Shown here piece by piece: positions 8,144 to 17,059 of a stretch of DNA of 64,000 nt (positions are counted from its first letter, which is position 1; each line of letters begins with the position of its first letter). Source of the stretch: an uncultured Blautia sp. Its GTDB lineage: Bacteria > Bacillota_A > Clostridia > Lachnospirales > Lachnospiraceae. A program made the position numbers and the translations under genes. The DNA lies in the NCBI GenBank assembly GCA_905209435.1, contig CAJLTE010000007.1, forward strand, positions 3,104 to 67,103. Direction: 5' to 3'. Under the pieces are notes generated by a model, which was not told where the DNA came from, ran no database searches, and saw only the letters and a program-made list of their open reading frames with translations.

Positions 8144-10642
8144 TTAATCTCCGTTTCTCTCCAGTTTTCTCAGAGAGCAGTCTGTGTTATTTAATGTCAG
8201 ATTCGGACTGTAATAAGGATCTCCCTTTAACAGTTCTCTTTCCCATTTTCTGCGGAAGCAATTTACTTCTCTGGAGAAGCGCAGCTGTTTCTCCGGCGTA
8301 TCTTCCATTCCTCTGGATTTTGATTCATAGTGATATAGCTCTGCATATGGGGTAAATATGATCTTCTCACCTTTACTTCTTACTTTCATACAGAGATCAA
8401 TATCATTAAATGCAACTTTCAGTTCCTCGTCAAATCCATCAACAGATTTGAAAACCGAAGTTTTTACCATCATACACGCTGCTGTAACCGCACTCATTTC
8501 CTGTACGCAGCGCAGTCGTCCCATGTATCCTTCTGCATTCCGCGGAAGTTTACATAAAACATGTGCAGCAACACCGCCAAGACCTACCACCACCCCGGCA
8601 TGCTGAATGGTATCATCCGGATAGTATAATTTGGCTCCTACCATTCCCACACCTTTCTGCTGACAGAGCTGAAGCATCTCTTCAAGCCAGGAATCTGTAA
8701 TAATCTCTACATCATTATTAAGAAACAACAGGTATTCTCCCTGTGCCTCTCTTACAGCAAAGTTATTGATAGCAGAATAATTAAATTCTTTCTTCCATGT
8801 GAGTATCCGTATATTTGGATATCTGCTTTTCAATGTTTCGTAGTATACAAAGGTCTCTTTCTCTACACTGTTGTTCTCTACGATTATAATCTCATAATTC
8901 TTCCAGGTTGTCTTCTCTTCTATGGAAGTAATACAGAGATCCAGGTCATTGATATGATCTTTGCTCGGAATGATAATGGAAATCAGCGGCTGACCCTTGA
9001 TAGCCAGATGACTTCTGTACCATCCCATTTTATCTGCCAGTTCTACAGAAGCAGAAATCTGCACTCTGTGATAGTGATCCTCAAGTGCCGTTCTTCCTGC
9101 TTCCCAGGCTTTCTGCTGCTGTTCTGGCGCAGCTGTTCTTTCATCCTTCATGCTATGGCAGAGAATCCTTGGAATATGCACGATCTGTTGTGCCTGCTCG
9201 CTGCATTTTAAGAGCATATCAAAATTCTGAGCTCCGTCATACTCCGGACTGAACCACCCTGTCTGTTCCAGAACTTCCTTACGGACTGCCCAGAACTCAC
9301 CAATATAATTATTCTCTCTTAATCTGAACAGATTAAAATCCGGCTTAAATTTCGGATTATAATGCTGCTTTCCATCTGCACTGATCTGATCTTCATCTGT
9401 ATAGATCATGTCTGCTTTTTTCTCAGTAACTGCCTTCACAACCCAGAAAAGAGCATCAGGCGCAGGCACTGTCTCCTGATCTGCAAAGAGAATATAATCT
9501 CCCATTGCCAGCTTCAGTGCTGCATTCAAATTCCCGGAATCACCTTTATTTTCTGTAACCTTTTTATAAGAAATGCGAATTTCCTTTTTGTATTTCTTAC
9601 GTAAAAACTCTCCTGTTTCTTCTCCGTTATTAGCATCCAACAGGCACAGCTGCCAGTTGCCGTACGTCTGGTCTGCATATGCATCGATCACGTTCTTTAA
9701 TCGTTTTTCATCTGTATCAGACAGAATGATCACAATACTGATCAACGGTGAATAAGAAAAAACAGCATTCTTCTGTCTTTTCAGTTCTTTTCGGAATGCT
9801 TCGTGGTCTTTAAGCCAGTCCTCATAATCCTGATCCCCGTCCTTAAGCTGAGAGTTTCTCACATAGCGAACAAATCTGCCAATTCCGTTCTCTTTTATAT
9901 ACGCATAATTTTTCAGTCTATTCTCCAGGGACAGAATTTTCATCTGCTGATAAAGACCAGTATTTTCTCTCTTCAATTTCTTTACATTTACAGTATATGT
10001 TTTCTGTACATCCTGCCCGCGAAAGCAGATACAGATATTCTGATTGTGTATGTTCTCCAGATTTACTGTGATGCCAAAGCCAAGATTTCTCTTCTCTTCT
10101 TCGGAAATCCCTTTCGCCTCTTCTACATCAGGACGTCTGTGCCTGGTTATCGTACATTCCAGGATTTTTCCGTCTGTACTCTGTACAAATACATCGTCTG
10201 AATCCGTCTGATTTACCACCCAGCCCTTAATGGTCAGAATATTTCCCTGCGTAATCTGCTCTTCATCAATATGATATTCTATAAGTTTGTCTGTACAGAA
10301 TGCTTTTACCTGCTCTGCAGTAGCCTCCCAGATGATTTCTTTTTCATTTTCTGAACGCAGTACAAGCTGTAAATTCTTATTCTCCTGCGCAAACTGCAGA
10401 ACCTCTGGTATCTTTATTATAAAACCTGCGTTTTTTATTTCTTTTATATCTTTTAAATTCTCAGCTACATCCGCTCTTTCACAGCGTGATGGTTCAGGAA
10501 AGGAGAGTTCCTTTCCTGAACCACAAAGAGAAAAATCATATGTTGTCTGGTCCTTGGTTACCGCCCATCCGGTAATTGTCAGAGTATGATTTTCTTTGTC
10601 ACTGTATATCTTTTTGTCCACACTCCAAAGTATATTTCCCAT
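8144..10642 (-). CDS. Tandem-domain GT2 glycosyltransferase, first domain with degenerate metal motif
   Basis: An 832-residue paralogue of the two other tandem enzymes, with two N-terminal beta-rich repeats: NILWSVDKKIYSDKENHTL and YHIDEEQITQGNILTIKGW begin similar units. The first GT2 domain starts LISIVIILSDTDEKRL, but the expected D-H-D-D is D388-Q389-E390-T391, and the usual IPxY/N strand is changed to ILSD. IYTDEDQI is kept. The second domain (LISIIIPSKDHINDL, LLFLNNDVEI, AFNDIDLCMKVR) looks complete. The first domain may therefore be inactive or structural. Start ATG 10642 is preceded by AAGGA. It is a member of the Wzm/Wzt operon. Confidence 0.87.
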   Translation of the reverse strand: MGNILWSVDKKIYSDKENHTLTITGWAVTKDQTTYDFSLCGSGKELSFPEPSRCERADVAENLKDIKEIKNAGFIIKIPEVLQFAQENKNLQLVLRSENEKEIIWEATAEQVKAFCTDKLIEYHIDEEQITQGNILTIKGWVVNQTDSDDVFVQSTDGKILECTITRHRRPDVEEAKGISEEEKRNLGFGITVNLENIHNQNICICFRGQDVQKTYTVNVKKLKRENTGLYQQMKILSLENRLKNYAYIKENGIGRFVRYVRNSQLKDGDQDYEDWLKDHEAFRKELKRQKNAVFSYSPLISIVIILSDTDEKRLKNVIDAYADQTYGNWQLCLLDANNGEETGEFLRKKYKKEIRISYKKVTENKGDSGNLNAALKLAMGDYILFADQETVPAPDALFWVVKAVTEKKADMIYTDEDQISADGKQHYNPKFKPDFNLFRLRENNYIGEFWAVRKEVLEQTGWFSPEYDGAQNFDMLLKCSEQAQQIVHIPRILCHSMKDERTAAPEQQQKAWEAGRTALEDHYHRVQISASVELADKMGWYRSHLAIKGQPLISIIIPSKDHINDLDLCITSIEEKTTWKNYEIIIVENNSVEKETFVYYETLKSRYPNIRILTWKKEFNYSAINNFAVREAQGEYLLFLNNDVEIITDSWLEEMLQLCQQKGVGMVGAKLYYPDDTIQHAGVVVGLGGVAAHVLCKLPRNAEGYMGRLRCVQEMSAVTAACMMVKTSVFKSVDGFDEELKVAFNDIDLCMKVRSKGEKIIFTPYAELYHYESKSRGMEDTPEKQLRFSREVNCFRRKWERELLKGDPYYSPNLTLNNTDCSLRKLERNGD

Positions 10643-10661
10643 AATTAATCCTTTTATATCA

Positions 10662-12869
10662 TTATTTACGAAGTGAACGATCCTTTTTTACAGCGCGGTA
10701 CATTCTCCATGCCCTGCTGTTTTCTACCTGGTCTAACAGAGCTTTTTTCTGCTCAAGTTCCTGATTCATCTGGTCCATAGCCTTTCTCTGCTCTGTATAA
10801 GCCTTCCAGAACTTTCTTTCCGCTGTTTTCTTGTCCAGAATTTCCATCTCTATCTCTATAGTCTTCTGATTTTCCGGAACACTGTCTATAATAATCTGCG
10901 GATCATCTCCACCAAAGTAAAATTCTCCGCTGGCAATTTCATATCCCTCTGTCAAAAATTCCACAGAGTTTCCATCTCCCCAGTTCAATTTACAGATTTT
11001 CAGTCCTTTGCTCAGTTCTCCCGGATCCAGTCGAAGTTTTACCGTATTTGCGGGAAGATTAAATTTCACATGTACCTGTTTACTTCTAAACAGATACCTC
11101 ACTGAATCTGACTCATTAAAATCGTTACCATTATCCCAGAAAATCTGAAGTTCCTCAAATAATTCCTGTTTCTTTTCTATGAAATATTCTTCTATATCTA
11201 CTCTTCCAGGAGAAATTTTCTCATACATATTCCTCATTGCTGTATGATTTCCCAATATATATTCCTGGAAATTTCGTTCCATTTCCTCGTAAACATCCAT
11301 ATCTTCCGGCAGAATTCCGGCTTTCTCATAGAAATTTCTGCTCTTAAGACTTCTGCGTTTATCATTCAGTTCGAGATAATAAAAAATCATACGGTAAACC
11401 AGAAACTGAGACGGTACAGGGAATGTAAATGTCCATTCATAATCAATAACAGATACTTTGTCACCGGACAGGATAATATTGGCAGGAACAAAGTCAATAT
11501 TCGACACATCTGTACTCATCAGATCAGAACGAAGTTTCACATCCCCAAATACGCGAACAAATTCCGCTGTTTTTTCAAATGGTTTCTTCTCATGGATATT
11601 CTTCAATTTCTGAATATAAGTAAAAAATAATGTCTCAAGTTCCTCTGTTCTACCTTCCTCCAGAAGCTGATCCAGCTTATCTTCCAGAGTAATTCCTGTC
11701 AGATATTCCAGTTCTGCGCAGTCACCCCTGAGTGTACAATGATTTACCTCAATTGATTCTTCTTTATACATCCTGGTCAGATCTTCACAGATTGTTTCCA
11801 GCTTCTGTACATGTTCTGCAGCATTCTTCTGAGCAGGCATTTTCTTTACTGTAAGCGCTCCGTCAGCTGTCTGACTGATCTCAGTATAAATAGAAAGCTT
11901 CTGATCTCTCTCATTGGAAAATTTCACATAAACCGGCTCCATCTGCGGTTGTTCTTTTCCAATCACAAGAAGGAAGGAATTGGAAAACTGTGGATACAGA
12001 TCATTACTCAGAAGTGTGTTATATACCTGTGACTCCTGAAACAGTCCCAGACGCAGTCTGTCAAAATTGTAATCCTTCATATTCAGTTCGCCGCTGGCAG
12101 GGAGATGTCTGTCTGAATGAATACTCATCGGAAATTTATAATCTGGATATGGATAGTACCAGTCAGCTTTTAAGTTTCCTGCATTCTGCAGGATTGCATT
12201 AAATTCTTTCTTGGAGAAAGTTTTTACTCCCTTTGTATTGGGATATCCCTGAATTCCCTCAAACAGCGTGCCAAAATGATCTTCTGTGCATCCTGCCCAG
12301 TATTTCAGTCCAAGTTTATTCTCAATAGCCAGTATGATCTTTCCGTCTGGTTTCAGATGTCTGGAAATAATTTTCAGAAAATCCACATACGGGTCCTCGC
12401 TCTGAATATAAGACTCACCATACTCAAATACGCCGATCAGAGTGATATAATCATATTTCTCTGTAAGGTTTTTCTCAATCTCCTGGAAATTTCCCACAAG
12501 AATCTTAAGGTTATCCTGATCTCTGTGTCTATACGCATTGATCTTACTTCTCTTCATGGAAAGTTCAATGCAGGTAACCTCTTTTGCTTTCTCGCAGAGT
12601 GCCCCTGTAACAGCTCCGCATCCGGAACCGATTTCCAGAACCTTCTCATCTCCTGTAAAAGGAAGCCAGCTTAAGATATTCTCCCGGATATGAGAAAAAT
12701 GATAAAGAATCGGCCAGCTTTCCCGTTCACTGATAACTCTGTTAAATTCTTCCGGTGCAAAGTCTCTGGAAATTGCAAGCATTTCGTCTTCTATCGCACC
12801 ATCACTATATAAATCCTTTCCCGGATAGCACGTGGTATCCAGAATTACTTTTCCGATTTTTTCTTCCAT
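10662..12869 (-). CDS. SAM methyltransferase fused to a kinase-like domain, WbdD-like chain terminator candidate
   Basis: A 735-residue, three-part protein. Residues about 60-250 form a class I methyltransferase with motif I VLEIGSGCGAVTG (77-89), an acidic strand end IELS (101-104) and LKPDGKIILAIENK. Residues about 310-500 resemble a choline-kinase/APH fold: VKK near 341-343, a catalytic-loop pattern NIDFVPANIIL with D459 and N464, and a metal-binding VIDYEW with D476 and E478. After that comes a beta-rich part and a terminal coiled coil (about 690-720). The methyltransferase-kinase-coiled-coil order matches WbdD of E. coli O9a, which caps polymannan before ABC export, and the next genes are wzt and wzm. 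I see the domains; the capping role is inference. GAGGA lies before the start. Confidence 0.72.
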   Translation of the reverse strand: MEEKIGKVILDTTCYPGKDLYSDGAIEDEMLAISRDFAPEEFNRVISERESWPILYHFSHIRENILSWLPFTGDEKVLEIGSGCGAVTGALCEKAKEVTCIELSMKRSKINAYRHRDQDNLKILVGNFQEIEKNLTEKYDYITLIGVFEYGESYIQSEDPYVDFLKIISRHLKPDGKIILAIENKLGLKYWAGCTEDHFGTLFEGIQGYPNTKGVKTFSKKEFNAILQNAGNLKADWYYPYPDYKFPMSIHSDRHLPASGELNMKDYNFDRLRLGLFQESQVYNTLLSNDLYPQFSNSFLLVIGKEQPQMEPVYVKFSNERDQKLSIYTEISQTADGALTVKKMPAQKNAAEHVQKLETICEDLTRMYKEESIEVNHCTLRGDCAELEYLTGITLEDKLDQLLEEGRTEELETLFFTYIQKLKNIHEKKPFEKTAEFVRVFGDVKLRSDLMSTDVSNIDFVPANIILSGDKVSVIDYEWTFTFPVPSQFLVYRMIFYYLELNDKRRSLKSRNFYEKAGILPEDMDVYEEMERNFQEYILGNHTAMRNMYEKISPGRVDIEEYFIEKKQELFEELQIFWDNGNDFNESDSVRYLFRSKQVHVKFNLPANTVKLRLDPGELSKGLKICKLNWGDGNSVEFLTEGYEIASGEFYFGGDDPQIIIDSVPENQKTIEIEMEILDKKTAERKFWKAYTEQRKAMDQMNQELEQKKALLDQVENSRAWRMYRAVKKDRSLRK

Positions 12870-12914
12870 ATATATTCCTCGCGCTGTTTTTATTTTCGCC
12901 CTGATATCTGCAAT

Positions 12915-14234
12915 CTATTCTCCGCACCGGACTTCCACTTTGGAATCCATATCATAAAATCCAACTGTATTCTTGCTGGAAATGACAGTTATATTACATG
13001 CATCGTAAAGTCTGTGAAATACTGTGAAATCTCCATTCTTATACCCGGTACATCCAAACGACAGGAGATACTCTCCCCCCTGAAGATTCATATTCTGTGT
13101 AAAAATCACAGTACATACATCCCCTTTTCCGGAACGTTCTACTTTTGCATTTTCATACATGGTATTTGTACCCGTAATCTCTGTGCCCTGAATGTTCTTG
13201 AAAGTGTATGCCATGATCGGCTCCTGAATATCCTCATTAAAGCGAACCTTCATACGGATCTTAAACTCGCTTCCTTTTTCAATAGTATTAGAACACATTC
13301 CTTTGTCATCGATCACCCGGAAGTCTGTGATTTCGGCCATGCGGCTTCCGTATTCCAGCATATTCGGATTCACCTGAAAATCTCCCAGATTTTCACTGTC
13401 TGCTACCTGTATCTGCTCTTCACTGTCAGACTCATTCTGTTTCACAGGATTCTGTCCTACCAGGAGCTGCTTGTACAGGTCAACCATCTGTTTCGGTGAA
13501 CCCTCATCCAGCTTCACTCCCTTATTCAGTAGCACAACTCTGTCGCAGTACTTGGAAACACTACTCAGATCGTGACTTACAAAAAGGATCGTCTTGCCCT
13601 GTTTCTTAAATTCTTCAAACTTATGGTAACATTTCGCCTGAAAAAATACGTCACCTACCGATAATGCCTCATCTACAACCAAAATCTCAGGATCAATATT
13701 AATCGCCACAGCAAAAGCCAGACGCACGAACATACCACTGGAATATGTTTTTACCGGCTGATGGATAAAGTCTCCAATGTCTGCAAATTCCAGAATATCA
13801 TTCAGTCTGGCATCAATCTCTTCTTTTGAAAAACCGATCATAGTTCCATTCAGATATACGTTCTCGAGACCTGAATATTCCATATTGAATCCGGCTCCCA
13901 GCTCAAGCAGCGCAGAAATTCTTCCATCTACCTTTACTTCTCCTGCTGTAGGAGTCAGAACACCGGTGATAATCTTCAGAATTGTGGATTTACCGGAACC
14001 ATTAGTTCCGATAATACCCACACACTCTCCTTCATAAATATCAAAGTTTACATCATGAAGTGCATAATGCTCTTTGTAAAGTTTCTTTCTGGTAAGCCCA
14101 AGTGCTTCCTTGAGTCTGTCAGAGGGCTTATCATATAATTTATACATCTTGGTGAGGTCTTTCACCTGAATTACTTTCTTGTTCTCCACGTTATTGTTAA
14201 TTCCTTTCTGCCATACCTGTATCTCTAAAGTCAT
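12915..14234 (-). CDS. wzt: Polysaccharide ABC exporter ATPase Wzt with C-terminal sugar-recognition domain
   Basis: The nucleotide-binding domain has Walker A GTNGSGKS (76-83), signature YSSGMFVRLAFAVA and Walker B EILVVDEALSVGD. From about residue 290 there is an additional beta-sandwich domain (ITDFRVIDDKGMCSNTIEKG through VFHRLYDACNITV) like Wzt_C, which in O-antigen exporters binds the modified non-reducing end of the finished chain. It pairs with the permease upstream at 14267-15082. The ATG at 14234 has AGGGA about 15 bases upstream; an internal GTG at 14186 with AAAGGA is an alternative start and would remove 16 residues. The domain makes recognition of a capped polymer plausible. Confidence 0.9.
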   Translation of the reverse strand: MTLEIQVWQKGINNNVENKKVIQVKDLTKMYKLYDKPSDRLKEALGLTRKKLYKEHYALHDVNFDIYEGECVGIIGTNGSGKSTILKIITGVLTPTAGEVKVDGRISALLELGAGFNMEYSGLENVYLNGTMIGFSKEEIDARLNDILEFADIGDFIHQPVKTYSSGMFVRLAFAVAINIDPEILVVDEALSVGDVFFQAKCYHKFEEFKKQGKTILFVSHDLSSVSKYCDRVVLLNKGVKLDEGSPKQMVDLYKQLLVGQNPVKQNESDSEEQIQVADSENLGDFQVNPNMLEYGSRMAEITDFRVIDDKGMCSNTIEKGSEFKIRMKVRFNEDIQEPIMAYTFKNIQGTEITGTNTMYENAKVERSGKGDVCTVIFTQNMNLQGGEYLLSFGCTGYKNGDFTVFHRLYDACNITVISSKNTVGFYDMDSKVEVRCGE

Positions 14235-14266
14235 TATTCACAGGTAATTCCCTGCAAGGAGTTTTT

Positions 14267-15082
14267 TTAAAGCACATCTGCAAAATGTATGCGCAGGCGT
14301 TTAAATACCCATCCGCCAAATAAGAAACACAGTATTGTAAATATCCAGAAATAAATAGTCCATCCTGCATGTTCCCAGAACCAGGATTTCATCAGAAATG
14401 TATCTCTGTATCCGGAAACAACATAATATATCGGATTCAGTTTCAAAATCTTCATAATTACAGGATGTCCCTGCAAAGGTGAATTCTCAACGATCCACAT
14501 GATCGGTGTGAGCCATACACCTACCTGAAGTGCGATATTGATGATCTGTGTCAGGTCTCTGAAAAAAATAACAATCGCACTGGTCGCATAGGATAATCCA
14601 AGTACCAGAATGAATACGCATCCACTGTAATAAATGAGCTGCAAATAATAAAGATCAGGAAATTTCCCATAAGCAGCATACAGAACAATCGTAAACAGTA
14701 CAAAAAATGCATGTACAAACATAGCAGAAATAATCTTGACTACCGGAAGAACACTGATATTAAAGACTACTTTTTTTACCAGATAGTTATATTCCAGCAG
14801 AGAGTTCGTTCCTCCGATCAATGCATCCTGGAAAAAGAACCATGGTACGATACCTGCTACCAGATACAGAACAAAGGGAACTCCCAGATCTCCGGTTCCT
14901 GAGCGAAAGCCTACAGAGAATACAAACCAATATACCAGAATTGTGATCACAGGCTGAATAAACGCCCATACGATTCCAAGATAAGAGCCGGCATATCTTG
15001 TTTTAAAGTCATTCTTTGCCAGCTTTGCCACAAGCCGTCTGTTTTTATAAATATCCTTGGGTAAAGAAAAAATTGTACTCAA
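14267..15082 (-). CDS. wzm: Polysaccharide ABC exporter permease Wzm/TagG type
   Basis: A 271-residue ABC-2 membrane protein with about six helices, starting STIFSLPKDIYKNRRLVAKLAKNDFKTRYAGSYLGIVWAF, a typical amphipathic N-terminus of Wzm/TagG/RfbA. The start is a TTG at 15082 preceded by AGGAG, only 12 bases after the rmlC stop. It forms the export pore together with Wzt encoded directly downstream. Transported material is the undecaprenyl-linked polymer built by the neighbouring glycosyltransferases. Assignment of the pair is firm, the polymer is not known. Confidence 0.92.
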   Translation of the reverse strand: MSTIFSLPKDIYKNRRLVAKLAKNDFKTRYAGSYLGIVWAFIQPVITILVYWFVFSVGFRSGTGDLGVPFVLYLVAGIVPWFFFQDALIGGTNSLLEYNYLVKKVVFNISVLPVVKIISAMFVHAFFVLFTIVLYAAYGKFPDLYYLQLIYYSGCVFILVLGLSYATSAIVIFFRDLTQIINIALQVGVWLTPIMWIVENSPLQGHPVIMKILKLNPIYYVVSGYRDTFLMKSWFWEHAGWTIYFWIFTILCFLFGGWVFKRLRIHFADVL

Positions 15083-15094
15083 TCTCTTGTTCTC

Positions 15095-15649
15095 CTATTT
15101 GCGATAATCCTTGAAGCTTCCCCATTTTGTATCTTTGTCAGAAAAGCTTAATTCCATTCCTTCCGGGATCGGCCATTCCACTCCGATATCAGGATCATTC
15201 CAGATCAGACCACCCTCATCGTTTGGATGATAGAAGTCAGAGCATTTATAAACAAATTCTGCATGATCAGAAAGTACCAGAAATCCGTGTGCAAATCCCT
15301 TAGGAATAAAGAACTGTTTTTTGTTCTCTGCTGAAAGTACAACACCGAACCATTTTCCGTATGTTTCGGAACCTTCGCGAAGATCTACTGCTACGTCAAA
15401 TACCTCTCCGTTTACTACACGGACCAGCTTATCCTGCGGATAATTAATCTGGAAATGCAGTCCGCGGAGTACTCCTTTGTGAGAGCTGGACTGGTTGTCC
15501 TGTACAAACTCCACATCAATTCCGGCTTCTTTAAAATCATTGTAGTTATAGGTTTCCATGAAATATCCTCTGGCATCTCCGAAAACTGTTGGTTCTACTA
15601 CTTTTAATCCCTTGATTCCGCCACACTCTGTTACTTTGATTTTTCCCAT
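15095..15649 (-). CDS. rmlC: dTDP-4-dehydrorhamnose 3,5-epimerase
   Basis: A 184-residue cupin epimerase with the family segments EPTVFGDARGYFMETYN, SSSHKGVLRGLHFQ (catalytic His), VFDVAVDLREGS and a late tyrosine in YKCSDFYHPNDEGG. It converts dTDP-4-keto-6-deoxy-glucose to the L-lyxo epimer in dTDP-L-rhamnose synthesis. I chose ATG 15649, with AGGAAAACAAA in front, over a longer in-frame start at 15742 that would run into the preceding gene. rmlA, rmlB and rmlD are not in the window, so they must be elsewhere. Its presence in the export operon suggests the polymer contains rhamnose. Confidence 0.93.
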   Translation of the reverse strand: MGKIKVTECGGIKGLKVVEPTVFGDARGYFMETYNYNDFKEAGIDVEFVQDNQSSSHKGVLRGLHFQINYPQDKLVRVVNGEVFDVAVDLREGSETYGKWFGVVLSAENKKQFFIPKGFAHGFLVLSDHAEFVYKCSDFYHPNDEGGLIWNDPDIGVEWPIPEGMELSFSDKDTKWGSFKDYRK

Positions 15650-15707
15650 TTTGTTTTCCTCTTTTCTGTTAATATTTATTCTGTATCCGTTCAGCCAACT
15701 ATCGGCG

Positions 15708-17021
15708 CTACCTGTATCTTCGTTCTTTCTTCGCAAGTGCAATGCAAAGAATAATCAGAAGCAGGATCATGGCTGCTCCGATGATCAGCAGGATTTTTCT
15801 CAGTTGGATCTTTTCTGCTAAAGTCTGCCCTTTTTCTACATCATTTTGATTGTCCTGAGTTATTTCTTCGCCAGACACTTCTGCATCAGAACCGTTCTCC
15901 GAAACAGTGTCTGCCGCTGGTTCAGGAGTGGGCGTTGCTTCCGGAACTGTAACACTTCCCAGAAGATAATCACCATAATAATAGCTGTCTACAGTCTCTC
16001 CGTTTTCCTGTCCTTCCTGAACTGTCAGATTATCCACAGTCACTCCGTTTGGCAGAAGGATTTCTCCACCATTTACCTGTGTCTTTGTGAAATTCTGATA
16101 ACCGTAATTAAGCAATGCCGTAGAATCCGTACTTGCAATGGCAAGGTCTCCTGCCTTCATAGTAACTGCAATATAAGTGGTGCCATTTCTCTCTGCTGCT
16201 GTTACAAGCGTATTCCCCGCCTCACTGGTATATCCGGTTTTGCCGCCGATACATCCCTCATAGTAATAGCCGCTCTCCGGTGCCAGCATTGGATGATGAG
16301 TATGCAGCACTCTTGATTCACTGTTCATGTTCGTAGGTTTGATCGTATAATCTGTAGCACCGATTATCTTACGGAATTTCTTATTTTTCAGCCCCTCACG
16401 CATAATCAGCGCCATGTCATGTGCAGTGGAATAATGATTCGGATCCGGAAGTCCGCTGGCATTTGCAAAATGTGTGTTAGTACAGCCAATCTCTGCTGCA
16501 CGCTGATTCATCATATCTATGAAATTCTGCTCTGTGCCTCCTACATGTTCCGCAATCTGAGCTGCCACTTCATTGGCAGAGCGAATGACAAGTGCATAGA
16601 GACATGATTTCATACTCATTATTTCTCCCACCTGCATTCCAATATTTCCGGAATCCCAGCTGATATCGCGGGTTCCAGTTTCAGTAAACACTACATCCTC
16701 CCTCAGCGGGCAATTCTCCACTGCAAGGAGCAATGTCATTATCTTGGTAATACTTGCAGGATAGCGGATTTCATCTCCACCCTTACTGTACAGAACAGTT
16801 CCTGTGTCTGCGTCCAGCAATACGCCTGTTTCAGATGTAATCTCAGGGCCTGTGGGCCATCCCGGAATCTCATTAGTTGAAATAGATGCCGTGGCTGCTG
16901 TTTCAGTTGTCGAAGCAACATCCTGCGCAGTTCCTTCGGCTGCTGAACAAATCTGTAAAGATGTCAGTGCAACTGCTCCGGAAATCAGAGCAATTTTAAA
17001 TAAATAGTTCCATTTTTTCAT
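15708..17021 (-). CDS. D-alanyl-D-alanine carboxypeptidase, DacF type
   Basis: A 437-residue peptidase S11 protein with a signal peptide (KKWNYLFKIALISGAVAL), a PASITK active-site motif, SAN, and an intact K-T-G at residues 261-263 (GGKTGYTSEAG). A C-terminal helix (ILLIIGAAMILLLIILCI) anchors it outside the membrane, where it trims the terminal D-Ala of peptidoglycan stem peptides. The ATG at 17021 has AGAGGA at good spacing; the longer frame from 17063 would overlap the previous stop. It sits in the middle of the polysaccharide operon between the aminotransferase and rmlC, so wall trimming and polymer attachment may be expressed together. It is the conventional paralogue of 2807-4078. Confidence 0.9.
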   Translation of the reverse strand: MKKWNYLFKIALISGAVALTSLQICSAAEGTAQDVASTTETAATASISTNEIPGWPTGPEITSETGVLLDADTGTVLYSKGGDEIRYPASITKIMTLLLAVENCPLREDVVFTETGTRDISWDSGNIGMQVGEIMSMKSCLYALVIRSANEVAAQIAEHVGGTEQNFIDMMNQRAAEIGCTNTHFANASGLPDPNHYSTAHDMALIMREGLKNKKFRKIIGATDYTIKPTNMNSESRVLHTHHPMLAPESGYYYEGCIGGKTGYTSEAGNTLVTAAERNGTTYIAVTMKAGDLAIASTDSTALLNYGYQNFTKTQVNGGEILLPNGVTVDNLTVQEGQENGETVDSYYYGDYLLGSVTVPEATPTPEPAADTVSENGSDAEVSGEEITQDNQNDVEKGQTLAEKIQLRKILLIIGAAMILLLIILCIALAKKERRYR

Positions 17022-17059
17022 AATAATGTGTCCTCTTAATTCGTCTGTCCATTTCAGTC

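Noticed and set aside
12915..15082. Teichoic acid exporter TagGH
   Set aside because: The permease fits both, but the C-terminal domain of the ATPase and the methyltransferase-kinase beside it favour the Wzm/Wzt type; no teichoic acid synthesis gene is in view.
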